Shown here: in pieces, positions 25,549-34,145 of the stretch
Layout of the letters: the number at the start of each line of letters is the position of its first letter
Numbering within the stretch: the stretch's first letter is position 1
DNA from: CAVWQV01 sp963757115
Lineage (GTDB): Bacteria > Pseudomonadota > Alphaproteobacteria > Acetobacterales > Acetobacteraceae
Length of the DNA: 64,000 nt
Reading direction: 5' to 3'
Assembly: GCA_963757115.1 (NCBI GenBank)
Contig: CAVWQV010000005.1
Location: 1-64,000, forward strand
Notes under the pieces: model-generated
What the model was told of the DNA's origin: nothing
The model's database searches: none
Seen by the model: the letters and a program-made list of their open reading frames with translations, nothing else
Translations under genes and position numbers: made by a program

Positions 25549-26672
25549 GCGACATCGCCAAGGAGTTCGGCACAGACATCACGGCCGTTACCTGGGCGAT
25601 TACGCTCACCCTCGCAATGCGCGCGGTGGGCGCATGGATCTTCGGACGCTTGGCCGACCGGTTCGGACGCCGGCCGACGCTGATGGCCGACGTGCTCCTC
25701 TACTCCATATTGGAGTTCGCTTCCGGCTTCGCTCCGAGCCTGACCGTGTTCATCATCCTCCGCGCACTTTATGGCATTGCGATGGGCGGCGAGTGGGGCG
25801 TCGGCGCGTCGCTGACGATGGAAACGATCCCGGCGAAGTGGCGCGGCACGGTTTCCGGCCTGCTGCAAGCCGGCTACCCGAGCGGGTATCTGCTCGCCTC
25901 CGTCCTGTACTGGATCGCCTACCCCCATGTGGGCTGGCGGGGCCTGTTCATGCTCGGGGCGCTCCCGGCGCTGCTGGTGCTCTATATCCGCCGCGCGGTG
26001 CCCGAGAGCCCCGACTGGGAAGCGCGCGCCAGCGCGGGGACGCACCGCACGCCGGTGTGGGAGGTGGTGCGACGGAACGCGGGCCTGACGGTGTACGCGG
26101 TCGTGATGATGACCGCGTTCAATTTCTTCAGCCATGGCACCCAGGATCTTTACCCGACGTTCCTGAAGGTGCAGCACAAGCTCGATGTGACCAGCGTCTC
26201 CGTCATCGCGATCATCTACAACATCGGCGCGATGCTCGGCGGCCTTGTGTTCGGGACACTGTCGCAGCGGATCGGCCGCCGGCGCGCGATCGTGGCGGCC
26301 GCCGTGCTGGCGCTCCCGACGATTCCACTCTGGGCATTCTCGAGCACGCCGGTCTTGCTCGCGATCGGCGCCTTCCTGATGCAGCTCTGCGTGCAGGGTG
26401 CTTGGGGCGTGATCCCGGCGCACCTCAACGAGATTTCGCCGCCGGAGATTCGCGGCACGTTCCCTGGCGTGACCTACCAGCTCGGCAATCTGCTCGCCGC
26501 CGCCAACGCGACGATCCAGAGTTCGATTGCGGTCGGCATGGGTGGCAACTACTCGTGGGCGCTCGCCGGGGTTGCCGGTATCGTCGCCGTGGTCATCGCG
26601 GTGCTGGTCGGCCTTGGGCGGGAAGCGCGCGAGGTGCACATGGGGACACCCGTTGCAGTCGGGGCCGAGTAA
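25449..26672 (+). CDS. MFS carrier, SHS (lactate/carboxylate) type
   Basis: The inner-membrane symporter of about 407 residues has 12 predicted segments. YLGWTLDAFDFFIMVFVLSDIA, GRLADRFGRRPTLMADVLLYS and GIAMGGEWGVGASLTMETIP are typical of the SHS family (JEN1-like lactate/pyruvate carriers) and related carboxylate MFS. I preferred the ATG at 25449 to the GTG at 25443 because GGAGG lies 7 bases before it. Its leader forms the strong hairpin described separately. Substrate is inferred from family. It is convergent with pheA, only 17 bases away. Confidence 0.87.
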   Translation: MAASATQQRHVVAAAYLGWTLDAFDFFIMVFVLSDIAKEFGTDITAVTWAITLTLAMRAVGAWIFGRLADRFGRRPTLMADVLLYSILEFASGFAPSLTVFIILRALYGIAMGGEWGVGASLTMETIPAKWRGTVSGLLQAGYPSGYLLASVLYWIAYPHVGWRGLFMLGALPALLVLYIRRAVPESPDWEARASAGTHRTPVWEVVRRNAGLTVYAVVMMTAFNFFSHGTQDLYPTFLKVQHKLDVTSVSVIAIIYNIGAMLGGLVFGTLSQRIGRRRAIVAAAVLALPTIPLWAFSSTPVLLAIGAFLMQLCVQGAWGVIPAHLNEISPPEIRGTFPGVTYQLGNLLAAANATIQSSIAVGMGGNYSWALAGVAGIVAVVIAVLVGLGREAREVHMGTPVAVGAE

Positions 26673-26689
26673 AGCCGCCGTCCCGACTA

Positions 26690-27538
26690 CTATCCCGCAG
26701 CCTGCTGCAGACGGAACGATGCGGCCGGGTAGACGCCCAACACGCGCACTTCGGTCGAGAAGAAGCGCAACTCCTCGAGCGCACGACGTAACGGCGGCTG
26801 TTCGGGATGGCCGTCCACGTCGCACAAGAACTGGGTGGCGGTGAAATGCCCGCCCACCATGTAGCTCTCGAGCTTGGTCATGTTCACGCCGTTGGTCGCG
26901 AACCCGCCCAGCGCCTTGTAGAGCGCAGCCGGGACGTTGCGGACCCGGAACACGAACGTGGTCATCAGATCGGACGTAGCCGGGTCTGGAAAGCGAGGCG
27001 CGGGCGCCATGACGTAAAAGCGCGTGGTGTTGTGCGCTGCGTCCTCGACGTTGGCGCGGAGGATGTCGAGCCCGTAGATCTCGGCCGCCAGCGCCGAAGC
27101 GATGGCGGCGTCCGCGCGGTCGCCCCGCTCCGCGATCAACTGCGCCGAGCCGGCCGTGTCGGCCTCCACCACCGGCTGCAGCCCTAATTCGCGCAGCATC
27201 GTCCGCACCTGACCCAGTGCCACCGCGTGTGAGTGCGCGCGCCGCAGTCCGGCGATGGTGGCACCGCGCGGGGCAAGGAGACAGTGCTCGATGCGCTGAA
27301 AATGCTCGCCCACCACATGCAGCCCGCTGTCCGGCAGCAGGTGATGGATGTCGGGAATTCGGCCCGCGAGCGTGTTCTCGCAGGGCAGCATCGCATGGGC
27401 GGCGCGGCCCTCGCGCACGGCCTCGATTGCTGCCTCGAAGGTGGGGCAAGGCAAGGTGGCGACTGTCGGGAAAGCACTCCGGCAGGCGAGGTCGGAGTAG
27501 GCGCCGGGCACGCCTTGGAACGCGATGGGGCCGCTCAT
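26690..27538 (-). CDS. pheA: Prephenate dehydratase
   Basis: The monofunctional enzyme of 282 residues decarboxylates and dehydrates prephenate to phenylpyruvate in phenylalanine synthesis. The catalytic domain starts IAFQGVPGAYSDLACR, includes LPCENTLAGRIPDIHHLL, and the Thr-containing block NTTRFYVM. The C-terminal ACT domain for phenylalanine feedback is visible at about residues 190-270 (TFVFRVRNVPAALYKALGGFATNGVNMTKLES). There is no fused chorismate mutase domain. Its start overlaps the kdsB stop (ATGA), a pairing found widely in Alphaproteobacteria. Confidence 0.95.
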   Translation of the reverse strand: MSGPIAFQGVPGAYSDLACRSAFPTVATLPCPTFEAAIEAVREGRAAHAMLPCENTLAGRIPDIHHLLPDSGLHVVGEHFQRIEHCLLAPRGATIAGLRRAHSHAVALGQVRTMLRELGLQPVVEADTAGSAQLIAERGDRADAAIASALAAEIYGLDILRANVEDAAHNTTRFYVMAPAPRFPDPATSDLMTTFVFRVRNVPAALYKALGGFATNGVNMTKLESYMVGGHFTATQFLCDVDGHPEQPPLRRALEELRFFSTEVRVLGVYPAASFRLQQAAG

Positions 27539-28281
27539 GCGTGCGCCGCCTGCCGTGCGAGCACGGCGCGCGCCCGCTCCAGATCAGCCGGTGTGTCCAC
27601 CCCGAACGGTGCGTGATCGACGCGCGCGCACACGATCCGCATCCCGGCCTCCAAGGCGCGCAGCTGTTCGAGCTTTTCCTGCAGCTCGAGCGGCGATGGG
27701 GGCAGCGCAACGAACCGCGCCAGGGCGGCCCGTCGGAACGCGTAGACGCCGACGTGATGCCAGCGCGGCCCTTCCCCCGCGGGGATCGGCGCGCGGCTGA
27801 AATAAAGTGCGGAGGCCACCGAACTGCCCTCAACGAAGCCGCAGGCGGCCTTTACCACGGAGGGGGCCGCCGCTTCCGCTTCTGTCTCGATCGGCGCCAC
27901 CAAGGTCGCGATATCCGCGGCAGCATCGGCGAGCGCCGCCGCTACCGCGCGGAGCTGCCCGGCTGGCATCGTCGGCAGATCGCCCTGCAGGTTCACCACG
28001 ACGTCGTGCCGTCCGTCCGGGTCGAGCACGCCGAGCGCTGCCTGCACCCGGTCCGAGCCCGACGGCAACGCCGGGTCGGTTAGCACCGCCCGGCCGCCCC
28101 AGGCGCGCACGGCGTCGGCGATGACCGGCTCGGCACAGGCCACCGCGACCGGCCCGATCCCGGCCTCCCGCGCGCGATCGAGCACATGGACGATCATCGG
28201 CCGGTCGCCGATTTCGGCGAGCGGCTTGCCCGGCAGGCGGGCGGAGGCCATGCGGGCCGGGATCACGACGATCGGGTTCAC
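27535..28281 (-). CDS. kdsB: 3-deoxy-manno-octulosonate cytidylyltransferase
   Basis: KdsB activates KDO with CTP to CMP-KDO for lipopolysaccharide inner-core synthesis in the cytoplasm. The 248-residue protein has the nucleotide-binding N-terminus VVIPARMASARLPGKPLAEIGDRPMI, then the CTP/Mg-site block VVNLQGDLPTM and YFSRAPIP. It is translationally coupled to pheA downstream. Family and length are both typical. Confidence 0.95.
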   Translation of the reverse strand: MNPIVVIPARMASARLPGKPLAEIGDRPMIVHVLDRAREAGIGPVAVACAEPVIADAVRAWGGRAVLTDPALPSGSDRVQAALGVLDPDGRHDVVVNLQGDLPTMPAGQLRAVAAALADAAADIATLVAPIETEAEAAAPSVVKAACGFVEGSSVASALYFSRAPIPAGEGPRWHHVGVYAFRRAALARFVALPPSPLELQEKLEQLRALEAGMRIVCARVDHAPFGVDTPADLERARAVLARQAAHA

Positions 28282-28438
28282 CGGCGCCCGGCGCGCGGTT
28301 GTCGGGGCAAGGTTCGTTCCCTATGGTGCGCCACGTTCATAGGCAGGCCCGAACGGGCGCGCAACGCCTCGCGTTGGGTGCGCGTTGCCTGCCGAGCAAC
28401 TGCGAAGCGCACGCCAGGAACTGGGAAGTCTCGACCGC

Positions 28439-29176
28439 ATGGATACAATGGAAGGCAACAAGGCCATCGCCGCGGTCCTCGTCGCCGGCATCGCGTTCTT
28501 TGTCTGCGGCACGATCGGCGTTGGTCTTGTGCACGAGACCAAGCTTAAGGAGACGGCCATTAAGATCGCGGGCGTGCAAGAGGCCGCCGCTCCGAGCGCC
28601 CCGGCACCCGAGGCGATCCCGCCGATTGCGACCTATCTCGCGTCAGCCGACGAGCACGCGGGCGAAGCGTACGCCAAGAAGGTGTGCGCCGCCTGTCATA
28701 CGTTCGGCCAGGGGCAGCCAGCCGGCGTCGGGCCGAACCTCTATGGTGTCCTCGGCGGCCCCCATGCGCACATGCAAGGCTTCAACTACTCGGATGCGCT
28801 CAAGTCGAAGAAAGGGCCCTGGACCTACGAGGAGTTGAACCATTGGCTCTACAAGCCGGCGAGCTATGCGCCCGGCACCCGGATGGCGTTCGCCGGCATC
28901 CCGAGCGAGAAGGAGCGGGCGAACGTGATTGACTACATCCGCAGCCTTTCGCCCAACCCGGAGCCGCTGCCGTCACCGGAGCCCCCGGCAACCCAGGGTC
29001 CGGGCGCAGGGAACCAGACCGGCAGCAGTCAGGGCACTCAGCCGTCTGCCTCCGGCAACCCGGCTGGCGAGTCTCCGACCGCCGCGCGCGCCCAGCAAAC
29101 TCAGCCGAGCGCCGAGCAGACCCAAGGCGCCGCGGCGGGCGCGGGTTCGCCGACGCCCGCCGCCGGTTCGCACTGA
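28439..29176 (+). CDS. cycM: Membrane-anchored c-type cytochrome (CycM/c552-like)
   Basis: The protein of 245 residues has an uncleaved N-terminal membrane anchor (about residues 8-30), an Ala/Pro linker, and a class I cytochrome c domain with CAACH (Cys83, Cys86, His87), VGPNLYGVLGG and the Met-ligand block PGTRMAF. The last 70 residues are a Pro/Ser/Gln/Gly-rich tail not found in short family members. It carries electrons between the bc1 complex and the cytochrome oxidase encoded further along this window. I prefer the ATG at 28439; an ATG at 28448 would also work. Divergent from kdsB. Confidence 0.9.
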   Translation: MDTMEGNKAIAAVLVAGIAFFVCGTIGVGLVHETKLKETAIKIAGVQEAAAPSAPAPEAIPPIATYLASADEHAGEAYAKKVCAACHTFGQGQPAGVGPNLYGVLGGPHAHMQGFNYSDALKSKKGPWTYEELNHWLYKPASYAPGTRMAFAGIPSEKERANVIDYIRSLSPNPEPLPSPEPPATQGPGAGNQTGSSQGTQPSASGNPAGESPTAARAQQTQPSAEQTQGAAAGAGSPTPAAGSH

Positions 29177-29952
29177 CGGAGCCGATCGAAAAGCTGATCG
29201 CGGCTGCCGAGGCGGCGGCTGATGCGGCCGCATCGGCGATCCGGCCACACTTCCGCGCAGCGCTGTCGGTAGAGCGCAAGACGGACGCGAGCCCGGTCAC
29301 CGCCGCCGACCGCGCCGCCGAGCAGGCCATGCGCGCGGTGCTGGCCGGCCGGTTCCCCGAACACGGCATTGTCGGCGAGGAGTTCGGGATCGAGCGGCCC
29401 GAAGCGCCCCTGCGATGGGTGCTCGACCCGATCGACGGCACCCGCGCGTTCATCACCGGGCGGCCGTTGTTCGGCACGCTCGTCGGGCTGCTCGACGGCG
29501 ACGCTCCGGTGCTGGGCCTGATCGATCAGCCCGTCACCGGCGAGCGCTGGACCGGCGCGGCCGGAAGGACCACCTTCCGGGGCCCGTTTGGCGGCACGCT
29601 CGGATGCCGCCCCTGCGCCGCTCTTGCCGAGGCCGAACTCGCCTGCACGAGCCCCCGCATGTTCGGCCCCGACGACCTGCCGCGCTTCGAGCGCTTGGCC
29701 GCGGCGGCCGGGCGGGTAAGCTTCGGCGGCGACTGCTATCTATACGGCCTGTTGGCGCTGGGGCACTTGGACGTCATTGTAGAAGCTGATCTGAAGCTGT
29801 GGGACTGGGCGGCGCTGGCCCCGGTCGTGCAGGGGGCGGGCGGAAGCTTGACGGATTGGCAAGGAAAGCCGCTTCGTCCGGCAGGAGACGGGCGGGTGCT
29901 TGCTCTCGGCGACCGGGCGCTGCTGACGGAAGCCGTCCGCCTGCTCGCCTGA
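29173..29952 (+). CDS. Inositol monophosphatase-family enzyme, probably histidinol-phosphatase (HisN-like)
   Basis: The Mg-dependent phosphatase fold shows all the metal motifs: GEEFG, the WVLDPIDGTRAFITG loop, and the C-terminal DLKLWDWAALAPVVQGAGG. Clear homology (KLIAAAEAAADAAASAIRPHFR, then KTDASPVTAADRAAEQAMR) extends upstream of the first ATG at 29329 to about 29173, giving the usual 259 residues. No ATG, GTG or TTG exists there. A CTG at 29173 overlaps the cytochrome stop as CTGA, so a CTG start coupled to the cytochrome is the best reading. Histidinol-phosphatase is inferred from the FITGRPLFGTLVGL block; other sugar phosphates are possible. Confidence 0.82.
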   Translation: MTEPIEKLIAAAEAAADAAASAIRPHFRAALSVERKTDASPVTAADRAAEQAMRAVLAGRFPEHGIVGEEFGIERPEAPLRWVLDPIDGTRAFITGRPLFGTLVGLLDGDAPVLGLIDQPVTGERWTGAAGRTTFRGPFGGTLGCRPCAALAEAELACTSPRMFGPDDLPRFERLAAAAGRVSFGGDCYLYGLLALGHLDVIVEADLKLWDWAALAPVVQGAGGSLTDWQGKPLRPAGDGRVLALGDRALLTEAVRLLA

Positions 29953-30040
29953 GGCCGCTTGGAAGCGGGAGGCGTTACGCGGATTTCAGTAGGCTAATCG
30001 TCGGCCACGGAATACTGACGCAAGGACGGGGAGGCGATCG

Positions 30041-31867
30041 GTGCGAATTCTGGCGTTGCTACTGGGCCTGTTGCTCGCTGTGCCGGGCCTGGCGGCGGAT
30101 GCACCGTCTGTCACCCGCTCGCACGCGTTCTCCACGCTCGGCCAGCCGAAGCTGCCGGCGGATTTTCCTTTTTTCCCTTATGTCAACCCGGACGCGCCGA
30201 AAGGGGGCGAGGTCGCGCTCAGCACGGTCGGCACATTCGACAGCTTCAACGGGTTTATCGTCAGGGGCACCGCCGCCGAGCAGCTCGGGCGCCTGTATGA
30301 CACAATGCTGGCGCCGTCGGCCGACGAGGCGGCGACCGCGTACGGGCACCTCGCGCAAACGGTCGAGCTCCCGGCCGACCGCATGTGGGTGGCATTCGAG
30401 CTCAGGCCTCAGGCGCGGTTCAACGACGGTACGCCGGTTACCGCGGCCGACGTGGCCTGGACGTTCCAGACCCTCGTCAAGCAGGGCCGGCCGTATTACC
30501 GGCAGTACTACGCGGACGTGCAGGACGTGGTGGCGGAGAACCCGCGCCGCGTAGTGTTCCACTTCAAGTCCAACCAGAACCGTGAGCTGCCGCTGATTTT
30601 GGGCGAAATGCCCATCCTACCGGAACACTGGTGGAAGGACCGGGACTTTTCCCGCCCGCTCACCGACCCGCCGCTCGGCTCCGGCCCGTATCGGGTGGAC
30701 CACTTCGAGTTTGGGCGCACGATCGCCTATCGGCGCGTGGACGATTGGTGGGCCAAGGACCTGCCGACCGGAAAGGGAATGTTCAATTTCGACGTCTTGC
30801 GGATCGAGTACTTCCGTGATGCCACCGTGGCGCTGGAGGCGTTCAAGGCCGGGCAGATCGACTTCCGCCAGGAGAACATCGCGAAGCAATGGGCGACCGC
30901 CTACAACTTCCCGGCGCGCGAGCAGGGCTTGGTCAAGCTCGAGAATATCAAGCACCGACTGCCGACCGGAATGCAGGGCTTCGTGATGAACACGCGGCGC
31001 CCGGTCTTCAAGGATCGCCGCGTGCGCGAGGCGCTCGCCTGGGCGTTCGACTTCGAGTGGGCGAACAAGAACCTGTTCTACGACGCCTACACCCGCGACC
31101 TTAGCTACTTCAGCAACAGCGACCTCGCCTCCTCCGGCCTCCCTAAGGGCGCGGAGCTCGCTCTGCTCGAACCCTACCGCGATCAGCTGCCGCCCGAACT
31201 GTTCACGCAACCCTTCACCCTGCCGGTCACCGACGGGTCGGGCAACAACCGCCGTGAACTCGCGCACGCGCTCGACCTGTTCAAGCAGGCGGGCTACGAA
31301 GTGAAGGACCGCAAGCTGGTCGGCCCCGACGGCCAGCCGTTCAGCTTCGAAATGTTGCTAAGCGATTCCTCCTACGAGCGGGTTTCGCTTCCGTACACCC
31401 AGACGCTCGCCAAGCTCGGGATCACCGCAACCGTGCGCACGGTGGACCCGGCGCAGTACCAGCGCCGCATGGACAACTACGACTTCGATATGACGCTGAC
31501 GTCCTTCGGCGAGAGCGAAAGCCCGGGCAACGAGCAGACCGCCTACTGGACCTGCGGCGCGGCGTCACAGGAAGGAGGCGACAACCTGATGGGCGTTTGC
31601 AGCCCGGTGATCGACGCGCTGGTCGCCAAGGTGGTGAACGCCTCCGATCGCGCGACGCAACTGACCGCCACCCATGCGCTCGACCGGGTCCTGCTGTGGA
31701 ATTGGTACCTGGTGCCGAACTGGCACCTCGAGATCTGGCGGGTCGCCTATTGGAACAAGTTCGCCCGGCCCGACAAGCCGGTGCGCTCCGGTTTCGTGTT
31801 CGACGATTGGTGGATGGACCCCAAGCTGGCCTCGGCCACGGACACCGCTAAGAAAAACGGTCCCTAG
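30041..31867 (+). CDS. yejA: YejA-type peptide/microcin C substrate-binding protein
   Basis: The 608-residue family-5 extracellular binding protein has a Sec signal (residues 1-19, cleaved after GLAA). YejA markers include HAFSTLGQPKLPADFPFFPYVNPDAPKGG, LYDTMLAPSADEAATAYGHLAQTVELP, and the block NRRPVF-like NTRRPVFKDRRVREAL. It captures oligopeptides or peptide-nucleotide compounds for import by YejBEF. The start is GTG with GGGGAGG upstream. It begins the yejABEF operon. Confidence 0.92.
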   Translation: MRILALLLGLLLAVPGLAADAPSVTRSHAFSTLGQPKLPADFPFFPYVNPDAPKGGEVALSTVGTFDSFNGFIVRGTAAEQLGRLYDTMLAPSADEAATAYGHLAQTVELPADRMWVAFELRPQARFNDGTPVTAADVAWTFQTLVKQGRPYYRQYYADVQDVVAENPRRVVFHFKSNQNRELPLILGEMPILPEHWWKDRDFSRPLTDPPLGSGPYRVDHFEFGRTIAYRRVDDWWAKDLPTGKGMFNFDVLRIEYFRDATVALEAFKAGQIDFRQENIAKQWATAYNFPAREQGLVKLENIKHRLPTGMQGFVMNTRRPVFKDRRVREALAWAFDFEWANKNLFYDAYTRDLSYFSNSDLASSGLPKGAELALLEPYRDQLPPELFTQPFTLPVTDGSGNNRRELAHALDLFKQAGYEVKDRKLVGPDGQPFSFEMLLSDSSYERVSLPYTQTLAKLGITATVRTVDPAQYQRRMDNYDFDMTLTSFGESESPGNEQTAYWTCGAASQEGGDNLMGVCSPVIDALVAKVVNASDRATQLTATHALDRVLLWNWYLVPNWHLEIWRVAYWNKFARPDKPVRSGFVFDDWWMDPKLASATDTAKKNGP

Positions 31868-31925
31868 TGTTCAGCTTGCAATCGCGGATCGGCTTTCGAC
31901 GCGTGGTTCAGCGGGTTTGTCCGCC

Positions 31926-33002
31926 GTGACCGCCTACCTGTTCCGCCGCGTTCTGCTCATCATCCCCACACTCTTCGGCATCGTCGCGATCAACTTCGCC
32001 ATCATCCAGTTCGCGCCCGGCGGACCGGTCGAACAGATGATCGCGGAGTTGAAGGGCCGTGGCGACGCGATGGGGCGCATGACTGGTGCCGGCGCGGAAG
32101 CGGCCACGCCCTCGAGCGCCGGCACCTATCGCGGGGCGCGGGGGCTCGATCCCCACGTCGTCGAAGACATCAAGCGCATGTTCGGCTTCGACAAGCCGCC
32201 GCTCGAGCGATTTCTGCATATGGTTGGCGGCTATCTTCGGTTCGACTTCGGCCGCAGCCTGTTTCGCGATCAGACCGTGATCCGGCTGATCCTGTCCAAA
32301 ATGCCCGTCAGCATCTCCATCGGGCTTTGGTCCACCCTCCTCGTGTACGCGGTTTCCATCCCGCTCGGCATCGCCAAAGCGGTGCGGGACGGCAGCCGGT
32401 TCGACGTCGCGAGCAGCGCCGTCGTGCTGATCGGCTACGCCGTTCCCGCATTCCTGTTCGCGATCCTGCTCGTCGTGCTGTTCGCAGGCGGCAGCTTTGT
32501 CGAATGGTTTCCGCTGCGCGGCCTGACCACCCCCGGCTCCGAAAACTGGAGCCTGCCCGCCCGCGTCGGGGACTATCTTTGGCACATGGTCCTGCCGACG
32601 ATCGCGCTGGTCGCCGGCGGCTTTGCGAGCCTGACCATGCTCACCAAGAACTGCTTTCTAGAGGAGATCCACAAGCAGTACGTGGTTACCGCGCGCGCCA
32701 AGGGTGCGGGCCAGCGCCGCATCCTGTACGGCCACGTGTTCCGCAACGCGATGCTACTGATCGTGGCCGGGTTTCCCGCCGCCTTCATCGGCATCCTGTT
32801 TTCGAGCGCGCTGCTCGTCGAGATCATCTTCTCGCTCGACGGGCTCGGGCTGCTCGGTTTCCAGTCCGCGATCCAGCGTGACTATCCTGTGATGTTCGGC
32901 ACGCTCTACATCTTCACCCTGCTCGGTCTCGTCATGCAGCTGGTTGGCGATCTCATGTACACGGTCGTCGACCCGCGCATCGATTTCGAGGCGCGGCGAT
33001 GA
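31926..33002 (+). CDS. yejB: YejB-type ABC permease
   Basis: The 358-residue inner-membrane permease of the DppB class begins with YLFRRVLLIIPTLFGIVAINFAIIQFAPGGP and has the EAA loop region near KQYVVTARAKGAGQRRILYGHVFRNAMLLIV. The GTG at 31926 is the start nearest the first transmembrane helix; the upstream frame is non-homologous. The stop overlaps yejE (ATGA). The His/Gln-rich-free loop around residues 40-70 (GRGDAMGRMTGAGAEAATPS) is longer than in E. coli YejB, as is common in Alphaproteobacteria. Confidence 0.93.
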   Translation: MTAYLFRRVLLIIPTLFGIVAINFAIIQFAPGGPVEQMIAELKGRGDAMGRMTGAGAEAATPSSAGTYRGARGLDPHVVEDIKRMFGFDKPPLERFLHMVGGYLRFDFGRSLFRDQTVIRLILSKMPVSISIGLWSTLLVYAVSIPLGIAKAVRDGSRFDVASSAVVLIGYAVPAFLFAILLVVLFAGGSFVEWFPLRGLTTPGSENWSLPARVGDYLWHMVLPTIALVAGGFASLTMLTKNCFLEEIHKQYVVTARAKGAGQRRILYGHVFRNAMLLIVAGFPAAFIGILFSSALLVEIIFSLDGLGLLGFQSAIQRDYPVMFGTLYIFTLLGLVMQLVGDLMYTVVDPRIDFEARR

Positions 33003-34132
33003 ACGACACCTCGGTCGCGCTTGCCCCCGGACCTCGGCCGCCGCCAGCGGAGAAAGAGCAAGCAAAGCCACCGCTCCCTGCGGGAGGCGATCGGAGGCGA
33101 CGCTTCCGCCTTTCGCCACTGAACCAACGCCGCCTTGCGATCTTCCGCGCGCACAAGCGTGGCTATTGGTCGATGTGGGTGTTTCTCGCCCTGTTTACCG
33201 TCTGCCTGTTCGCCGAGTTCATCGCCAATGACCGCCCGCTCGTCATTCACTTCAACGGCCACTGGTATTTCCCGGTGTTCGTCGACTACAGCGAGGATAC
33301 ATTCGGCGCCGATTTCCTCCCGACCGAAGCGGATTACAGCGATCCGGACGTGGAGGCCGCTATCCGCGCGAAGGGATGGATGATCTGGCCGGCGGTCCCG
33401 TACAGCTACGAGACTTCGATGAAGCGGATGGCGGAGCCGGCGCCGTCGGCCCCGTCTTGGCGCAACTTGCTCGGCACGGACGATCAGGCGCGCGACGTGC
33501 TTGCGCGCGTGATCTACGGCTTCCGCATTTCGGTGCTGTTCGGCTTCACGCTCACCGCCATCGCATCGGCGCTCGGCATCGCCGCCGGGGCGGTCCAGGG
33601 CTTCTATGGCGGGCTCGTGGACCTGTTCTTTCAGCGCTTCATCGAGATGTGGTCCAACATGCCGCAGCTCTACATCCTCATTATCCTCGGCAGCATGATT
33701 GCGCCCGGGTTTTGGGTGCTCCTTGGCTTCCTGCTCGCGTTTAGTTGGATGCACCTGACGGGCGTGGTGCGCGCCGAGTTCCTGCGCGGGCGCAACCTCG
33801 ATTACGTGCGGGCGGCCCGGGCGCTAGGCGTTCGCGATTTCCAGGTGATGTGGCGTCACATCCTGCCGAACGCGATGGTCGCCGCACTCACGTTTCTGCC
33901 CTTCACCTTGTCGGGCTCGGTGACCATCCTCGCCAGCCTCGATTTCCTCGGTTTCGGAATGCCGCCCGGCTCTCCCTCGCTCGGCGAGCTCGTCTCGCAG
34001 GGCAAGAACAACCTGCAAGCCTGGTGGCTCGGACTCACGGCGTTCGCGGTGCTCGGCGGCGTGCTCACTTTGCTGATCTTCACCGGCGAGGCGGTGCGCG
34101 ACGCGTTCGATCCGCGCCGCCTGCCTCGATGA
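32999..34132 (+). CDS. yejE: YejE-type ABC permease
   Basis: The 377-residue permease has an N-terminal cytoplasmic extension (about 55 residues, Pro/Lys/Arg-rich), a first TM, a large periplasmic insert with the YejE marker DYSEDTFGADFLPTEADY, and a DppC-like core ending with the EAA block VRAARALGVRDFQVMWRHILPNAMVAALT. It pairs with YejB to form the channel. Start overlaps the yejB stop; yejF follows after 13 bases. Confidence 0.93.
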   Translation: MNDTSVALAPGPRPPPAEKEQAKPPLPAGGDRRRRFRLSPLNQRRLAIFRAHKRGYWSMWVFLALFTVCLFAEFIANDRPLVIHFNGHWYFPVFVDYSEDTFGADFLPTEADYSDPDVEAAIRAKGWMIWPAVPYSYETSMKRMAEPAPSAPSWRNLLGTDDQARDVLARVIYGFRISVLFGFTLTAIASALGIAAGAVQGFYGGLVDLFFQRFIEMWSNMPQLYILIILGSMIAPGFWVLLGFLLAFSWMHLTGVVRAEFLRGRNLDYVRAARALGVRDFQVMWRHILPNAMVAALTFLPFTLSGSVTILASLDFLGFGMPPGSPSLGELVSQGKNNLQAWWLGLTAFAVLGGVLTLLIFTGEAVRDAFDPRRLPR

Positions 34133-34145
34133 GCCCCTTAATTAG

